A stretch of DNA of 45,210 nt from an uncultured Hyphomicrobiales bacterium (lineage in GTDB: Bacteria; Pseudomonadota; Alphaproteobacteria; Rhizobiales; Beijerinckiaceae), in NCBI GenBank assembly GCA_903900975.1, contig CAIUPE010000151.1:1-45210 (forward strand). Reading direction: 5' to 3'. The notes below the pieces were generated by a model. It worked only from the letters and a program-made list of their open reading frames with translations, did not search any database and was not told the DNA's origin. Positions within the stretch are counted from its first letter, which is position 1, and every line of letters begins with the position of its first letter. Position numbers and translations under genes: made by a program. Positions 1 through 7,205 of the stretch are shown here, in pieces.

Positions 1-58
1 CCCGCAGGCGGTCTGGCTGGCCATTCAGGCATCCGCCAGCAAACTCGCTGCAGAATAA
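1..58 (+). CDS. C-terminal end of a molybdenum hydroxylase large subunit (partial)
   Basis: Only the last 18 codons are present (reading from base 2, stop TAA at 56-58). They read PQAVWLAIQASASKLAAE. This closely resembles the end of the CoxL/xanthine-dehydrogenase-type large subunit encoded at 34097-36415, which ends SRIFEAIQAASKWAAE. The FAD subunit gene follows after 20 bases, which fits a large-then-medium subunit order. The active-site loop lies outside the window, so form I (true CO dehydrogenase) and form II cannot be told apart. The family call is by similarity of the tail and by context. Confidence 0.75.
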   Translation, partial: PQAVWLAIQASASKLAAE

Positions 59-78
59 GATCCAAGGAGAGACACACC

Positions 79-882
79 ATGTACGCCTTTTCCTATCACT
101 CACCGAAAACGGTTCGTCAGGCGGCGACCCTCCTTGGCAAGAATCCAGACGCCAAGGTGCTGGCCGGTGGCCAGACTTTGCTGCCAACCATGAAGCAGCG
201 CCTCGCTTCGCCATCCGCCCTTATCGATCTCGGTAAGGCTGATGGCTTGTCGGGCATCGAAGTGAAGGGTCGCAACGTCGTTATTGGCGCGATGACCCGC
301 CATGTCGATGTCGCGACCTCGGCTGTCGTTGGCGAGGCCATTCCGGCACTCGCGGCTTTGGCCGGTGGCATCGGCGATCCTGCTGTTCGCAACCGCGGCA
401 CCATTGGCGGCTCGATCGCTAATAACGATCCGGCAGCGGATTATCCGTCGGCCGTATTGGCGCTGAATGCAACCATCATCACCAACAAGCGTAAAATCCC
501 GGCGGATCAGTTCTTCCAAGGCATGTTCACGACAGCGTTGGAAGAAGGCGAGTTGATCGTGAAGGTTTCCTTCCCGATCCCGTCAAAAGCCGCTTACGAG
601 AAGTTCCCGAACCCCGCCTCGCGCTACGCGATGGTAGGCGTGTTTGTCGCCAAAAAGGGTTCAGAAACCCGCGTGGCGGTAACGGGCGCAGGCTCGGATG
701 GCGTATTCCGCTCGGCCGAGTGCGAAGCAGCGCTAAAGGCACGCTTCAATCCGAAGTCGTTGGATGGCATCAAAGTGCAGGCTTCTGGCCTTAACTCCGA
801 TATCCATGCCAGCTCGGAATATCGCGCGCATCTGATCCCGGTTATCGCCAAGCGTGCGGTTGCCAAAGCGATGGCGAAGTAA
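79..882 (+). CDS. coxM: CoxM-like FAD-binding subunit of a molybdenum hydroxylase
   Basis: A 267-residue FAD-binding medium subunit of the CO dehydrogenase/xanthine dehydrogenase family. It would carry electrons from the iron-sulfur subunit to FAD and on to the acceptor. The two FAD-binding motifs are clear: AGGQTLLP at residues 29-36 and TIGGSIANNDPAADYP at 108-123. Length is near the usual 270-290. The start follows an AAGGAGA ribosome-binding site at 63-69. It lies directly after the large-subunit end, so both are probably one transcript, closed by the hairpin at 911-941. The natural substrate (CO, purine or another heterocycle) cannot be read from this subunit. Confidence 0.9.
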   Translation: MYAFSYHSPKTVRQAATLLGKNPDAKVLAGGQTLLPTMKQRLASPSALIDLGKADGLSGIEVKGRNVVIGAMTRHVDVATSAVVGEAIPALAALAGGIGDPAVRNRGTIGGSIANNDPAADYPSAVLALNATIITNKRKIPADQFFQGMFTTALEEGELIVKVSFPIPSKAAYEKFPNPASRYAMVGVFVAKKGSETRVAVTGAGSDGVFRSAECEAALKARFNPKSLDGIKVQASGLNSDIHASSEYRAHLIPVIAKRAVAKAMAK

Positions 883-910
883 GCGTCTGACGCTCATTTG
901 ATCCGGATTA

Positions 911-941
911 AAGAATGCCCGGCCCCGTGCCGGGCATTCTT
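911..941 (+). terminator. Strong hairpin, probable terminator after coxM
   Basis: A perfect 12-bp stem, AAGAATGCCCGG (911-922) with CCGGGCATTCTT (930-941), encloses a 7-base loop. It begins 29 bases after the coxM stop. There is no long U-tract after it, only TT within the stem, so termination is inferred from position and stem strength. Confidence 0.75.
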
Positions 942-1012
942 GCATGGAGGGCAGTGCTTCACTGCTTTAAGAATTTAACGGTTCGCTTTCCCTTGTTGTC
1001 GGAGTTTTAGCC

Positions 1013-1942
1013 ATGACCATGATCCCTTTGCCCACCTCGATCGACGCAATGGAAAGCCTGCTAGCCTCCGGCGATTATGTTGCCGACCGGTCGCTCTCGA
1101 CCGTTCTGTTTCTGGCGCTAAAAATGGGTCGTCCAATTTTGCTGGAGGGCGAGGCAGGCGTTGGTAAAACCGAGATTGCCAAAGTGCTGGCGAAGACCTT
1201 GGGCCGCAAGCTGATAAGGCTGCAATGCTATGAGGGGCTTGATGTATCCTCCGCCGTTTATGAATGGAATTATGCCGCGCAAATGATGGCGATCCGGCTG
1301 TCGGAAGCCGAAGGTGGCCTAGATCGGGCCCAATTGGAGCAGAATATTTTCTCCGAGCGCTATCTGGTGCGCCGTCCCATTCTCGACGCGCTGACGCTCG
1401 ATGTTGCGGGGCCTCCCGTGCTGTTGATCGACGAACTTGACCGGACGGATGAAGCCTTTGAAGCCTATTTGCTGGAAGTGCTGAGCGATTTTCAGGTCAC
1501 GATCCCCGAGTTTGGCACCGTCAAAGCGCCGCATCCACCGATTGTGATCGTTACTTCCAACCGGACCCGCGAAATCCATGACGCGCTAAAGCGCCGTTGC
1601 CTCTATCACTGGGTGGATTATCCAACCGCCGAGCGCGAATTGGAAATCGTTCGCATTAAAGCGCCGCAATCGCCCGAAAAACTCTCGGCCGAAATCGTCG
1701 CCTTTGTGCAAGCGCTGCGCAAACAGGATTTGTTCAAAGTGCCGGGCGTCGCTGAAACACTCGATTGGGCAACAGCACTCGTGGAGCTGGATGCCGTGGC
1801 GCTCGACCCCAAGCAGGTGTCCGATACACTGGGTGTACTTCTGAAATATCAAGACGATATACAGAAAATGCAGGGCTCCGAAATCAAGGCGATCTTGGAC
1901 GAGGTGAAGGTGAATGTGAAGCCCGGCCAGCCAAGTATATGA
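1013..1942 (+). CDS. coxD: CoxD-like MoxR-family AAA+ ATPase
   Basis: A 309-residue MoxR-type AAA+ ATPase. Walker A is GEAGVGKT at residues 46-53 and Walker B is LLIDELDR at 137-144. In Oligotropha carboxidovorans, CoxD is an ATPase chaperone that helps mature the [CuSMoO2] site of CO dehydrogenase and works with the VWA protein CoxE. Here the coxE partner lies downstream at 2852 but is separated by about 0.9 kb of inserted DNA (mqsRA and a G-rich repeat). A paralogous role for another molybdenum hydroxylase is possible, since MoxR/VWA pairs serve several enzymes. Confidence 0.88.
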   Translation: MTMIPLPTSIDAMESLLASGDYVADRSLSTVLFLALKMGRPILLEGEAGVGKTEIAKVLAKTLGRKLIRLQCYEGLDVSSAVYEWNYAAQMMAIRLSEAEGGLDRAQLEQNIFSERYLVRRPILDALTLDVAGPPVLLIDELDRTDEAFEAYLLEVLSDFQVTIPEFGTVKAPHPPIVIVTSNRTREIHDALKRRCLYHWVDYPTAERELEIVRIKAPQSPEKLSAEIVAFVQALRKQDLFKVPGVAETLDWATALVELDAVALDPKQVSDTLGVLLKYQDDIQKMQGSEIKAILDEVKVNVKPGQPSI

Positions 1943-1995
1943 GGCGGTCGTCGCGTGTGATCGGTCTGTATTGCGTCAAAAAGGAGTTGATGTTT

Positions 1996-2012
1996 TTAAC
2001 CTAATAGGTTAA
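1996..2012. promoter_or_regulatory. MqsA-type operator upstream of mqsR
   Basis: A perfect palindrome, TTAACCT-AAT-AGGTTAA, ends 7 bases before the mqsR start codon. Escherichia coli MqsA represses its own operon by binding AACCT/AGGTT palindromes separated by a few bases, and this site has exactly that form. Autoregulation of the module is therefore very likely. A second copy of the site is not obvious nearby. Confidence 0.85.
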
Positions 2013-2019
2013 TTAACGT

Positions 2020-2316
2020 ATGGAAAAGCGAATACCACATGTGCCTTTGGTTAAGGTTCTGGAATTAGCCGCTGATGGGCGCGTTCGTGCAACCATGACG
2101 GCCTATCGGGGTGCGGATCGCTTGGGTTTCGGCAGGCCGGAGATGATTGACATCATCCGGCGGCTTGAAAAGGTTGATTTTTATAAGAGCATGACGACCT
2201 ACGGTGATCATACGATCTGGCAGGATGTTTACCGTCCACTGTCGGATGTAGGGCGGCTTTATATCAAACTTACTGTCGCGGATGATGTCCTGATTGTTTC
2301 GTTTAAGGAGATGTAA
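2020..2316 (+). CDS. mqsR: MqsR-family mRNA interferase toxin
   Basis: A 98-residue type II toxin. It matches E. coli MqsR almost along its whole length, including DFYKSMTTYGDHTIWQDVYR (residues 51-70) and the C-terminal DVLIVSFKE. MqsR is a RelE-fold, ribosome-independent ribonuclease that cuts mRNA mainly at GCU. The toxin precedes the antitoxin, as in E. coli, with 2 bases between the genes. The operator at 1996-2012 controls it. The gene appears intact. Confidence 0.95.
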   Translation: MEKRIPHVPLVKVLELAADGRVRATMTAYRGADRLGFGRPEMIDIIRRLEKVDFYKSMTTYGDHTIWQDVYRPLSDVGRLYIKLTVADDVLIVSFKEM

Positions 2317-2318
2317 TC

Positions 2319-2714
2319 ATGAAATGTCCCGTATGCGGCGAGGCTGAACTTGTCCCAATGAAACGCGATCTTGTGCATAGCTATCGGGGACAAAGTACAA
2401 TGGTTCCTATGGTGTCAGGCGATGAGTGCCCCTCCTGCGGCGAGATATTGGTTGGACTTGAAGATGGTGATCGTGTGTCCGCTGCGATGCGTATGTTTAA
2501 CCGCGAAGTCAACGCGATGCTCGGTGACCCTGACTTTATCGCGGGCGTGCGCAAAAAGCTCAATCTCAATCAGGGCGAGGCGGGCGAGATCTTTGGCGGT
2601 GGGGTTAACGCGTTCTCCCGCTATGAAACAGGCACCACCAAGCCGCCTTTGGCGCTCGTCAAATTGTTTAAAGTGCTGGATCGGCATCCGGAATTGTTGA
2701 ATGAAATTCGCTGA
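2319..2714 (+). CDS. mqsA: MqsA-family antitoxin and autorepressor
   Basis: A 131-residue antitoxin. The N-terminal zinc domain has two CxxC pairs (MKCPVCGE at 1-8 and ECPSCGE near 36-42). The C-terminal XRE helix-turn-helix ends EIFGGGVNAFSRYETG and then HPELLNEIR, nearly the same as E. coli MqsA. It binds MqsR and represses the operon through the palindrome at 1996-2012. The AAGGAG ribosome-binding site lies inside the 3' end of mqsR. The module sits between coxD and coxE, genes normally adjacent, which suggests it was inserted there. Confidence 0.95.
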   Translation: MKCPVCGEAELVPMKRDLVHSYRGQSTMVPMVSGDECPSCGEILVGLEDGDRVSAAMRMFNREVNAMLGDPDFIAGVRKKLNLNQGEAGEIFGGGVNAFSRYETGTTKPPLALVKLFKVLDRHPELLNEIR

Positions 2715-2715
2715 T

Positions 2716-2756
2716 TGTAGGGTGTAGGGTGTAGGGTGTAGGGTGTAGGGTGTAGG
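2716..2756 (+). repeat. TGTAGGG heptamer tandem array (G-quadruplex-capable)
   Basis: Five full TGTAGGG units and a partial sixth begin 2 bases after the mqsA stop. Five GGG tracts, each separated by TGTA, satisfy the canonical G-quadruplex pattern. The unit resembles telomeric repeats but lies inside a bacterial gene cluster. It faces an inverted, slightly diverged copy at 2789-2813, with which it can form a long hairpin. Confidence 0.95.
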
Positions 2757-2788
2757 CCCTAATCCTTGGCGGCATCCCACTTTTGACG

Positions 2789-2813
2789 CCCTACACCCTA
2801 AACCCTACACCCC
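2789..2813 (-). repeat. Inverted copy of the TGTAGGG array
   Basis: On the plus strand this reads CCCTACA-CCCTAAA-CCCTACA-CCCC, the reverse complement of three to four heptamers with one changed unit. The minus strand has four G-tracts and is also quadruplex-capable. It lies 32 bases from the direct array, and the two arms can pair over about 24 bp. It ends 38 bases before coxE. Confidence 0.93.
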
Positions 2814-2851
2814 TTCTACATGGTATCCTCAAGCACACTTAAGCCATTCCT

Positions 2852-4057
2852 ATGTCCGGTAAACTCTCCGAAAACATCGCCTATTTTGCCCGCGCGTTAC
2901 GCGAGGCCGGCTTGCCTGTTGGGCCCGGCGCGGTGCTCGATGCGGTTGAGGCGGTCGAGGCGGCCCATATTGGCAGTAAGGAAGATTTTTTCTGGACGCT
3001 GCACGCCATTTTTGTGAAAAAGCGCGAACATTCGGATGTGTTCACCCAAGCCTTTCGGATTTTCTTCCGTAGGCGTTCGCTGATCGAAAAAATCATCGCA
3101 ACGCTTTCGCCCTATTCGCCCGCCAAGGACGACAAGCCGAAAAAGCCGGAAGCAGGCGCGCTGCGTGCGGCTGAAGCCCTGTTGCAGGCGAAGCGCAACG
3201 AGGCGCCGCCCGAGAAGGAAGAAAAGATCGAGCTTGATGCGCGGTTCACCGTATCCGAGCGCGAAATCCTGCAAACTAAAGATTTCGCGCAAATGACGGC
3301 GAGCGAGATCACCCACGCGCATCTCCTCATCGACCGTCTCGAATTGCCCGATGACCGACGCCCCACGCGTCGCTTTGTGGCGGCGAGATCGGGCTCGCGG
3401 ATTGACCCGCGAAAGACCTTCCGCAACACGCTGCGCTCCGGCGGCGGCATGATCAAACTCGAATACCGGGATCGCGCCCAAAAAAGCCCGCCGATTGTGG
3501 CGATCTGCGATATTTCGGGGTCAATGGCCGATTACACGCGGTTGTTTTTGCATTTTCTCCACACGCTTACCGACAAGCGCAAGCGCGTGAACACGTTTTT
3601 ATTCGGCACCCGGCTGACCAATGTCACGCGCTCGCTCAAAAGCCGCGATCCGGATGAAGCGTTGGAAAAATGCACCGAGCAGGTGGCCGATTGGTCGGGT
3701 GGCACGCGGATCGGCACCAGCCTGCATCGGTTTAACCGCCAATGGTCACGCCGCGTATTGGGGCAGGGTGCCATCGTGTTGCTGTTCACCGACGGGTTGG
3801 AGCGCGATGGCACCGAAGAGCTGCAGAAGGAAATCGACCGTCTACACCGCTCCTGCCGCAAACTCGTTTGGCTTAATCCATTGCTACGCTTTGATGGATT
3901 TGAGGCAAAAGCCTCAGGCATTCGGGCGATCTTGCCGCATGTCGATGAGTTCCGCCCGATCCACAATTTGAAGAGCATGGCAGCGCTAGTTGAGGCGCTA
4001 TCGGTGAAGGGCTCGGCTGAGGCAAATCCCAAACTCTGGTTGCGACGGGTGGCTTAG
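2852..4057 (+). CDS. coxE: CoxE-like VWA-domain protein
   Basis: A 401-residue von Willebrand factor A protein of the CoxE family. The MIDAS metal site DISGS is at residues 220-224, followed by a VWA fold (FTDGLERDG near 311-319). It is the usual partner of the CoxD MoxR ATPase in maturing molybdenum hydroxylases. A lysine- and glutamate-rich linker lies at about 90-130. The start is the first good ATG after the G-rich repeat; no strong ribosome-binding site is seen. Separation from coxD by mqsRA and the repeat may have changed how the pair is expressed. Confidence 0.88.
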   Translation: MSGKLSENIAYFARALREAGLPVGPGAVLDAVEAVEAAHIGSKEDFFWTLHAIFVKKREHSDVFTQAFRIFFRRRSLIEKIIATLSPYSPAKDDKPKKPEAGALRAAEALLQAKRNEAPPEKEEKIELDARFTVSEREILQTKDFAQMTASEITHAHLLIDRLELPDDRRPTRRFVAARSGSRIDPRKTFRNTLRSGGGMIKLEYRDRAQKSPPIVAICDISGSMADYTRLFLHFLHTLTDKRKRVNTFLFGTRLTNVTRSLKSRDPDEALEKCTEQVADWSGGTRIGTSLHRFNRQWSRRVLGQGAIVLLFTDGLERDGTEELQKEIDRLHRSCRKLVWLNPLLRFDGFEAKASGIRAILPHVDEFRPIHNLKSMAALVEALSVKGSAEANPKLWLRRVA

Positions 4058-4099
4058 TAGATTACCTTACGGCATTACTAATCAAATGGTGGTCGTGTC

Positions 4100-4435
4100 T
4101 TGAGCAGACCAATTGAATTTGTTTCGAAAAAACCAACGGGCCGCCCCTTGCAAAGTGGGGGTGGAGATGGCACTTCTGACGGTATGGAACCACGTGTCGC
4201 TGTTCTCGAAACTCATGTTGAGAATATTCGTGCCGATGTCGCCGAACTTAAATCGGACGTCAAAACGATAGGCCGTGACGTTGTTGATCTTAAAGTTGCG
4301 GTGGCTACATTAACCGAGCGGGTAAATCATCTGCCGGATAAAGGTTTTATTGTAAGGGCGACTTTAGCAGGCCTAGGCGTAATCGCTGCGTTGATTATGT
4401 TTCAGGACCATATCAAGGCCTTTTTTACCCATTGA
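4100..4435 (+). CDS. Small coiled-coil protein with a C-terminal membrane segment, unknown function
   Basis: A 111-residue protein I do not recognise by name. Residues 29-78 (from MEPRVAVLE) form a heptad-rich coiled coil with repeated VAELKSDVK/VVDLKVAVA blocks. Residues 82-101 (FIVRATLAGLGVIAALIMFQ) are a single membrane segment. The start given is TTG at 4100; an ATG at 4184 would give an 83-residue form that keeps both elements. Similar small coiled-coil/TM proteins occur in phage-related XhlA-like and other contexts, so no role is assigned. It lies on the same strand between coxE and xdhC. Confidence 0.6.
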   Translation: MSRPIEFVSKKPTGRPLQSGGGDGTSDGMEPRVAVLETHVENIRADVAELKSDVKTIGRDVVDLKVAVATLTERVNHLPDKGFIVRATLAGLGVIAALIMFQDHIKAFFTH

Positions 4436-4525
4436 ATTGTCTTTGCCGTCAAAGACTTCATTTTCCAAATCCCCCCTAAATGCGCTATGCTCCATGGTGA
4501 ACGGTTCACACGGGAGGGCAGACCC

Positions 4526-4849
4526 ATGCTCGCATCTGATGACGATCTCTTGAAACATGCAGAAAACTGGCGGCGCGCCGGGCGTGATGTGGCTATTGCG
4601 ACGGTTGTTGAAACATGGGGTTCAGCGCCAAGGCCGGTGGGAAGCCACCTCATTATCGACGCCGAGGGCAATTTCATGGGCTCCGTTTCTGGTGGATGCG
4701 TCGAAGGGGCGGTTGTCACCGAAGCCATCGACGTGATCGAGAGTGGAGCGCCAAAGCTGTTGGAATTTGGCGTGGCCAATGAAACGGCTTGGCAAGTTGG
4801 CCTGTCCTGCGGCGGGCGTATCAGCGTTTATGTTGAGAAGGTCGCCTGA
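4526..4849 (+). CDS. XdhC/CoxI family protein, N-terminal-domain half
   Basis: A 107-residue protein made only of the XdhC_CoxI domain: GSAPRPVG at residues 32-39, GSVSGGCVEGAV at 52-63 and a late SCGG motif. Full XdhC proteins, which bind and sulfurate molybdenum cofactor for insertion, join this domain to a C-terminal Rossmann domain. Here that second domain is a separate gene at 5489, with a LysE exporter between them. The ATG at 4526 is chosen over an in-frame one at 4487 because GGGAGG at 4513-4518 is well placed. The stop overlaps the LysE start by one base. Confidence 0.88.
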   Translation: MLASDDDLLKHAENWRRAGRDVAIATVVETWGSAPRPVGSHLIIDAEGNFMGSVSGGCVEGAVVTEAIDVIESGAPKLLEFGVANETAWQVGLSCGGRISVYVEKVA

Positions 4850-5475
4850 TGGGTTCCTATCAGGTTTTACTTAGTTTTACCGTCGCAACCGCGATTTTTG
4901 CGTATGTTCCCGGTCCTGCGATTATGTATGCGATGGCGCAAACCATGGCGCTTGGGCGTCGCGGGGGCTTTATGGCGGCGCTTGGAATGCATATTGGCGG
5001 CTATGCGCATGTTTTGGCGGCGGCTTTTGGTCTGTCCGCTTTATTCCAATATGTGCCGGAATTGTTTCTTGCCGTTAAAATTGCCGGGGCCTTTTACCTC
5101 GTCTGGCTCGGCATCGATATGATCCGCAAAAGCAGCCTGGGTAGGGTTGAAACCATCGTGCCTAAAAGTGCACGGCGGGCGATGATGCAGAGCATTACGG
5201 TGGAACTATTAAACCCGAAAACGGCGTTGTTTTATGTGGCCTTCGTGCCGCAATTTGTGGACCCCTCGGCCGCCTATCCGGTGTGGGCGCAGTTTTTGAT
5301 TTTGGGCGTGATCGTCAATCTCGCTTTCTCATCCGCTGATCTGGTGGTGATTTACTTTACCGCCGCCATTGCCAACCGCTTGAAGCAAGGCGGGCGATTG
5401 GCCCATGCGTTGCGGGTGGCAGGCGGAACGGTTCTTGTCGGGCTTGGTGCCCGTCTCGCTTTCGAACAGATTTGA
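4849..5475 (+). CDS. LysE/RhtB family exporter
   Basis: A 208-residue inner-membrane protein of the LysE/RhtB amino-acid exporter family. It has about six hydrophobic segments and the family hallmark near the N terminus (VPGPAIMYAMAQTMALGRRGG, residues about 20-40). It also has LLNPKTALFYVAFVPQFVD in the middle. The start overlaps the XdhC half gene (TGATG), so translation is probably coupled. Its substrate is unknown. Its place between the two XdhC halves is unusual and looks like an insertion into the molybdenum-hydroxylase maturation operon. Confidence 0.88.
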   Translation: MGSYQVLLSFTVATAIFAYVPGPAIMYAMAQTMALGRRGGFMAALGMHIGGYAHVLAAAFGLSALFQYVPELFLAVKIAGAFYLVWLGIDMIRKSSLGRVETIVPKSARRAMMQSITVELLNPKTALFYVAFVPQFVDPSAAYPVWAQFLILGVIVNLAFSSADLVVIYFTAAIANRLKQGGRLAHALRVAGGTVLVGLGARLAFEQI

Positions 5476-5488
5476 TTGGGGTGTTGCG

Positions 5489-6184
5489 ATGGATCTTTCC
5501 CTACTCTCCAAGCTAAATGAGGAGCGCGCCGCGCGCCGCGCCGCCGTGCTGGTAACCGATATGGTGAGTGGCAAGCAAAGGCTGGTGCTTGAAGCGGACA
5601 TCACCACTGATCCACTGGCCGATGTGCTCTCCGATGCGCTCCGCATGGGCAAAAGCGGCGTGGTAGAAACGCCTGACGGCAAGCTCTTTCTCACCGTTCA
5701 GGCGCCGATTGTCCGCATCATTGCCATTGGTGCCGTCCACATAAGCCAAGCGCTGGTGCCGATGGCTCACCAATTGGGCTTTGATATCGTCATCGTTGAT
5801 CCACGAACCGCTTTTGCCTCGCCGGAGCGTTTCCCGAATGTCGAGATGCATGCCGAGTGGCCCGATGTCGCTTTGCCCAAACTTGGTGTCGACCGTTACA
5901 CGGCCTTTGTTATGTTAACGCATGACCCTAAAATCGATGATCCGGCTTTGTTGATCGCGCTAAAATCGCCATCTTTTTATATCGGCGCGCTCGGCTCCCG
6001 AAAAACCCATGCCACGCGCGTGGAGCGGTTGAAAGAAGCAGGCTTTAGCGACGAGGACATCGCCCGCATCCACGCTCCAATCGGCTTGAACATTGGCGGC
6101 ATAAGCCCTGCGGAGGTAGCGCTTTCGATTCTTGCGCAAATCACCGCCAAGCTGCGCTTAAAGCCAGACGGAACGCGGGCTTAA
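5489..6184 (+). CDS. XdhC family protein, Rossmann-domain half
   Basis: A 231-residue protein with the XdhC C-terminal Rossmann domain: IIAIGAVHISQALVPMA near residues 80-96, then FDIVIVDPRTAFASPERFP. FYIGALGSRKTHATR and an IGLNIGGISPAEVALSILA segment near the end are typical. It should act with the XdhC_CoxI half at 4526 in delivering sulfurated molybdenum cofactor to the enzyme. The ATG at 5489 is preferred; an upstream in-frame start at 5405 would run back into the LysE gene. It is followed after one base by the molybdopterin-binding gene. Confidence 0.88.
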   Translation: MDLSLLSKLNEERAARRAAVLVTDMVSGKQRLVLEADITTDPLADVLSDALRMGKSGVVETPDGKLFLTVQAPIVRIIAIGAVHISQALVPMAHQLGFDIVIVDPRTAFASPERFPNVEMHAEWPDVALPKLGVDRYTAFVMLTHDPKIDDPALLIALKSPSFYIGALGSRKTHATRVERLKEAGFSDEDIARIHAPIGLNIGGISPAEVALSILAQITAKLRLKPDGTRA

Positions 6185-6185
6185 C

Positions 6186-7205
6186 ATGCGGTTTGGTCCA
6201 GTCCCGCTGAAAGAGGCGCTGAACGCCATTTCGGCCCATTCGCTGCGCTTGGGCGAACGGGTGATCAAGAAAGGCGCCCGCCTCACGTCGGATGATCTCG
6301 CAGCCATCGAAGCCGATGGCCGCATAGAGGTCATCGTTGCCTTAAATGATGAGGGCGATATCAGCGAGGATGAGGCCGCCGAGCGGCTCTCGGTGGCGCT
6401 ATCGGGTGGGCATATCCGGCGGGATGTGGCCAATACGGGGCGCAGCAATTTATTCGCCGATACGGCCGGTGTGTTGCGCGTTAATGTTGATGCCATAAAC
6501 CGGCTTAACGGTGTCGATGAAGCCGTCACCTTTGCGACATTGCCCGATTATCGCGCGGTAGAACGTGGCGAGATGATTGCGACGGTAAAAATCATTCCCT
6601 TTGCTGTTTCGGGCGTCGTTATCGACAAGGCACTTTCAGAAGCCAAAGTTTTGCCGCTGATTGAAGTGAAGCCCTTCCGCAAGCAAAAGGTGGCTGCGGT
6701 TTCAACAGTGCTGCCGGGCCTTAAACCTAGTGTTATCAATAAAACCCTGGCGGTGTTGGAAGGCCGTTTGGCACCCGCAGACTCAACCGTCGATTTCGAC
6801 CTTCGCGTCCCCCATGACGCGAACGACGTCGCCAAAGCCATCACATCGGCGATTGCGGATGGTGCCGATCTTGTCATCGTCTATGGCGCCTCCGCCATCA
6901 CCGACCGGCGCGACGTGATCCCCGCCGCGATTGAGTTAGCCGGTGGCCGCATCGAGCATTTTGGCATGCCGGTTGATCCGGGTAATTTGATGCTGGTGGG
7001 TGAGGTTGCGGGCCGCACGGTGTTGGGCGCGCCCGGTTGCGCGCGGAGCCCGAAGGAAAACGGCTTTGATTGGGTCTTGCAACGGACCATGGCAGGGATT
7101 CCGGTTAAACGTGCGGATCTGACCGGGCTTGGTGTTGGCGGCTTGCTGATGGAGATTATACAGCGCGGCCATCCGCGTGATCCGCATGCGGGTCCGCAGG
7201 ACTAA
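6186..7205 (+). CDS. Molybdopterin-binding protein (MoCF-domain)
   Basis: A 339-residue protein with a C-terminal MoaB/MoeA-like molybdopterin-binding domain. Visible elements are DLVIVYGASAITDRRDVIP near residue 225 and then GMPVDPGNLMLVGEVAGRTV and GAPGCARSPKENGFD. In many alphaproteobacteria this domain is fused to the nucleotidyltransferase that here is the next gene. The stop codon overlaps that gene's ATG by one base. A role in molybdenum-cofactor handling for the cluster's hydroxylase is inferred. Confidence 0.85.
   Translation: MRFGPVPLKEALNAISAHSLRLGERVIKKGARLTSDDLAAIEADGRIEVIVALNDEGDISEDEAAERLSVALSGGHIRRDVANTGRSNLFADTAGVLRVNVDAINRLNGVDEAVTFATLPDYRAVERGEMIATVKIIPFAVSGVVIDKALSEAKVLPLIEVKPFRKQKVAAVSTVLPGLKPSVINKTLAVLEGRLAPADSTVDFDLRVPHDANDVAKAITSAIADGADLVIVYGASAITDRRDVIPAAIELAGGRIEHFGMPVDPGNLMLVGEVAGRTVLGAPGCARSPKENGFDWVLQRTMAGIPVKRADLTGLGVGGLLMEIIQRGHPRDPHAGPQD

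Noticed and set aside
2415-2780. A 121-codon minus-strand frame running through the TGTAGGG array
   Set aside because: Its PYTLHPTPYTL repeats are only the translation of the heptamer array, and the rest is antisense to mqsA.
2716-2813. Possible CRISPR array
   Set aside because: The units are contiguous 7-mers without spacers and no cas genes are present.
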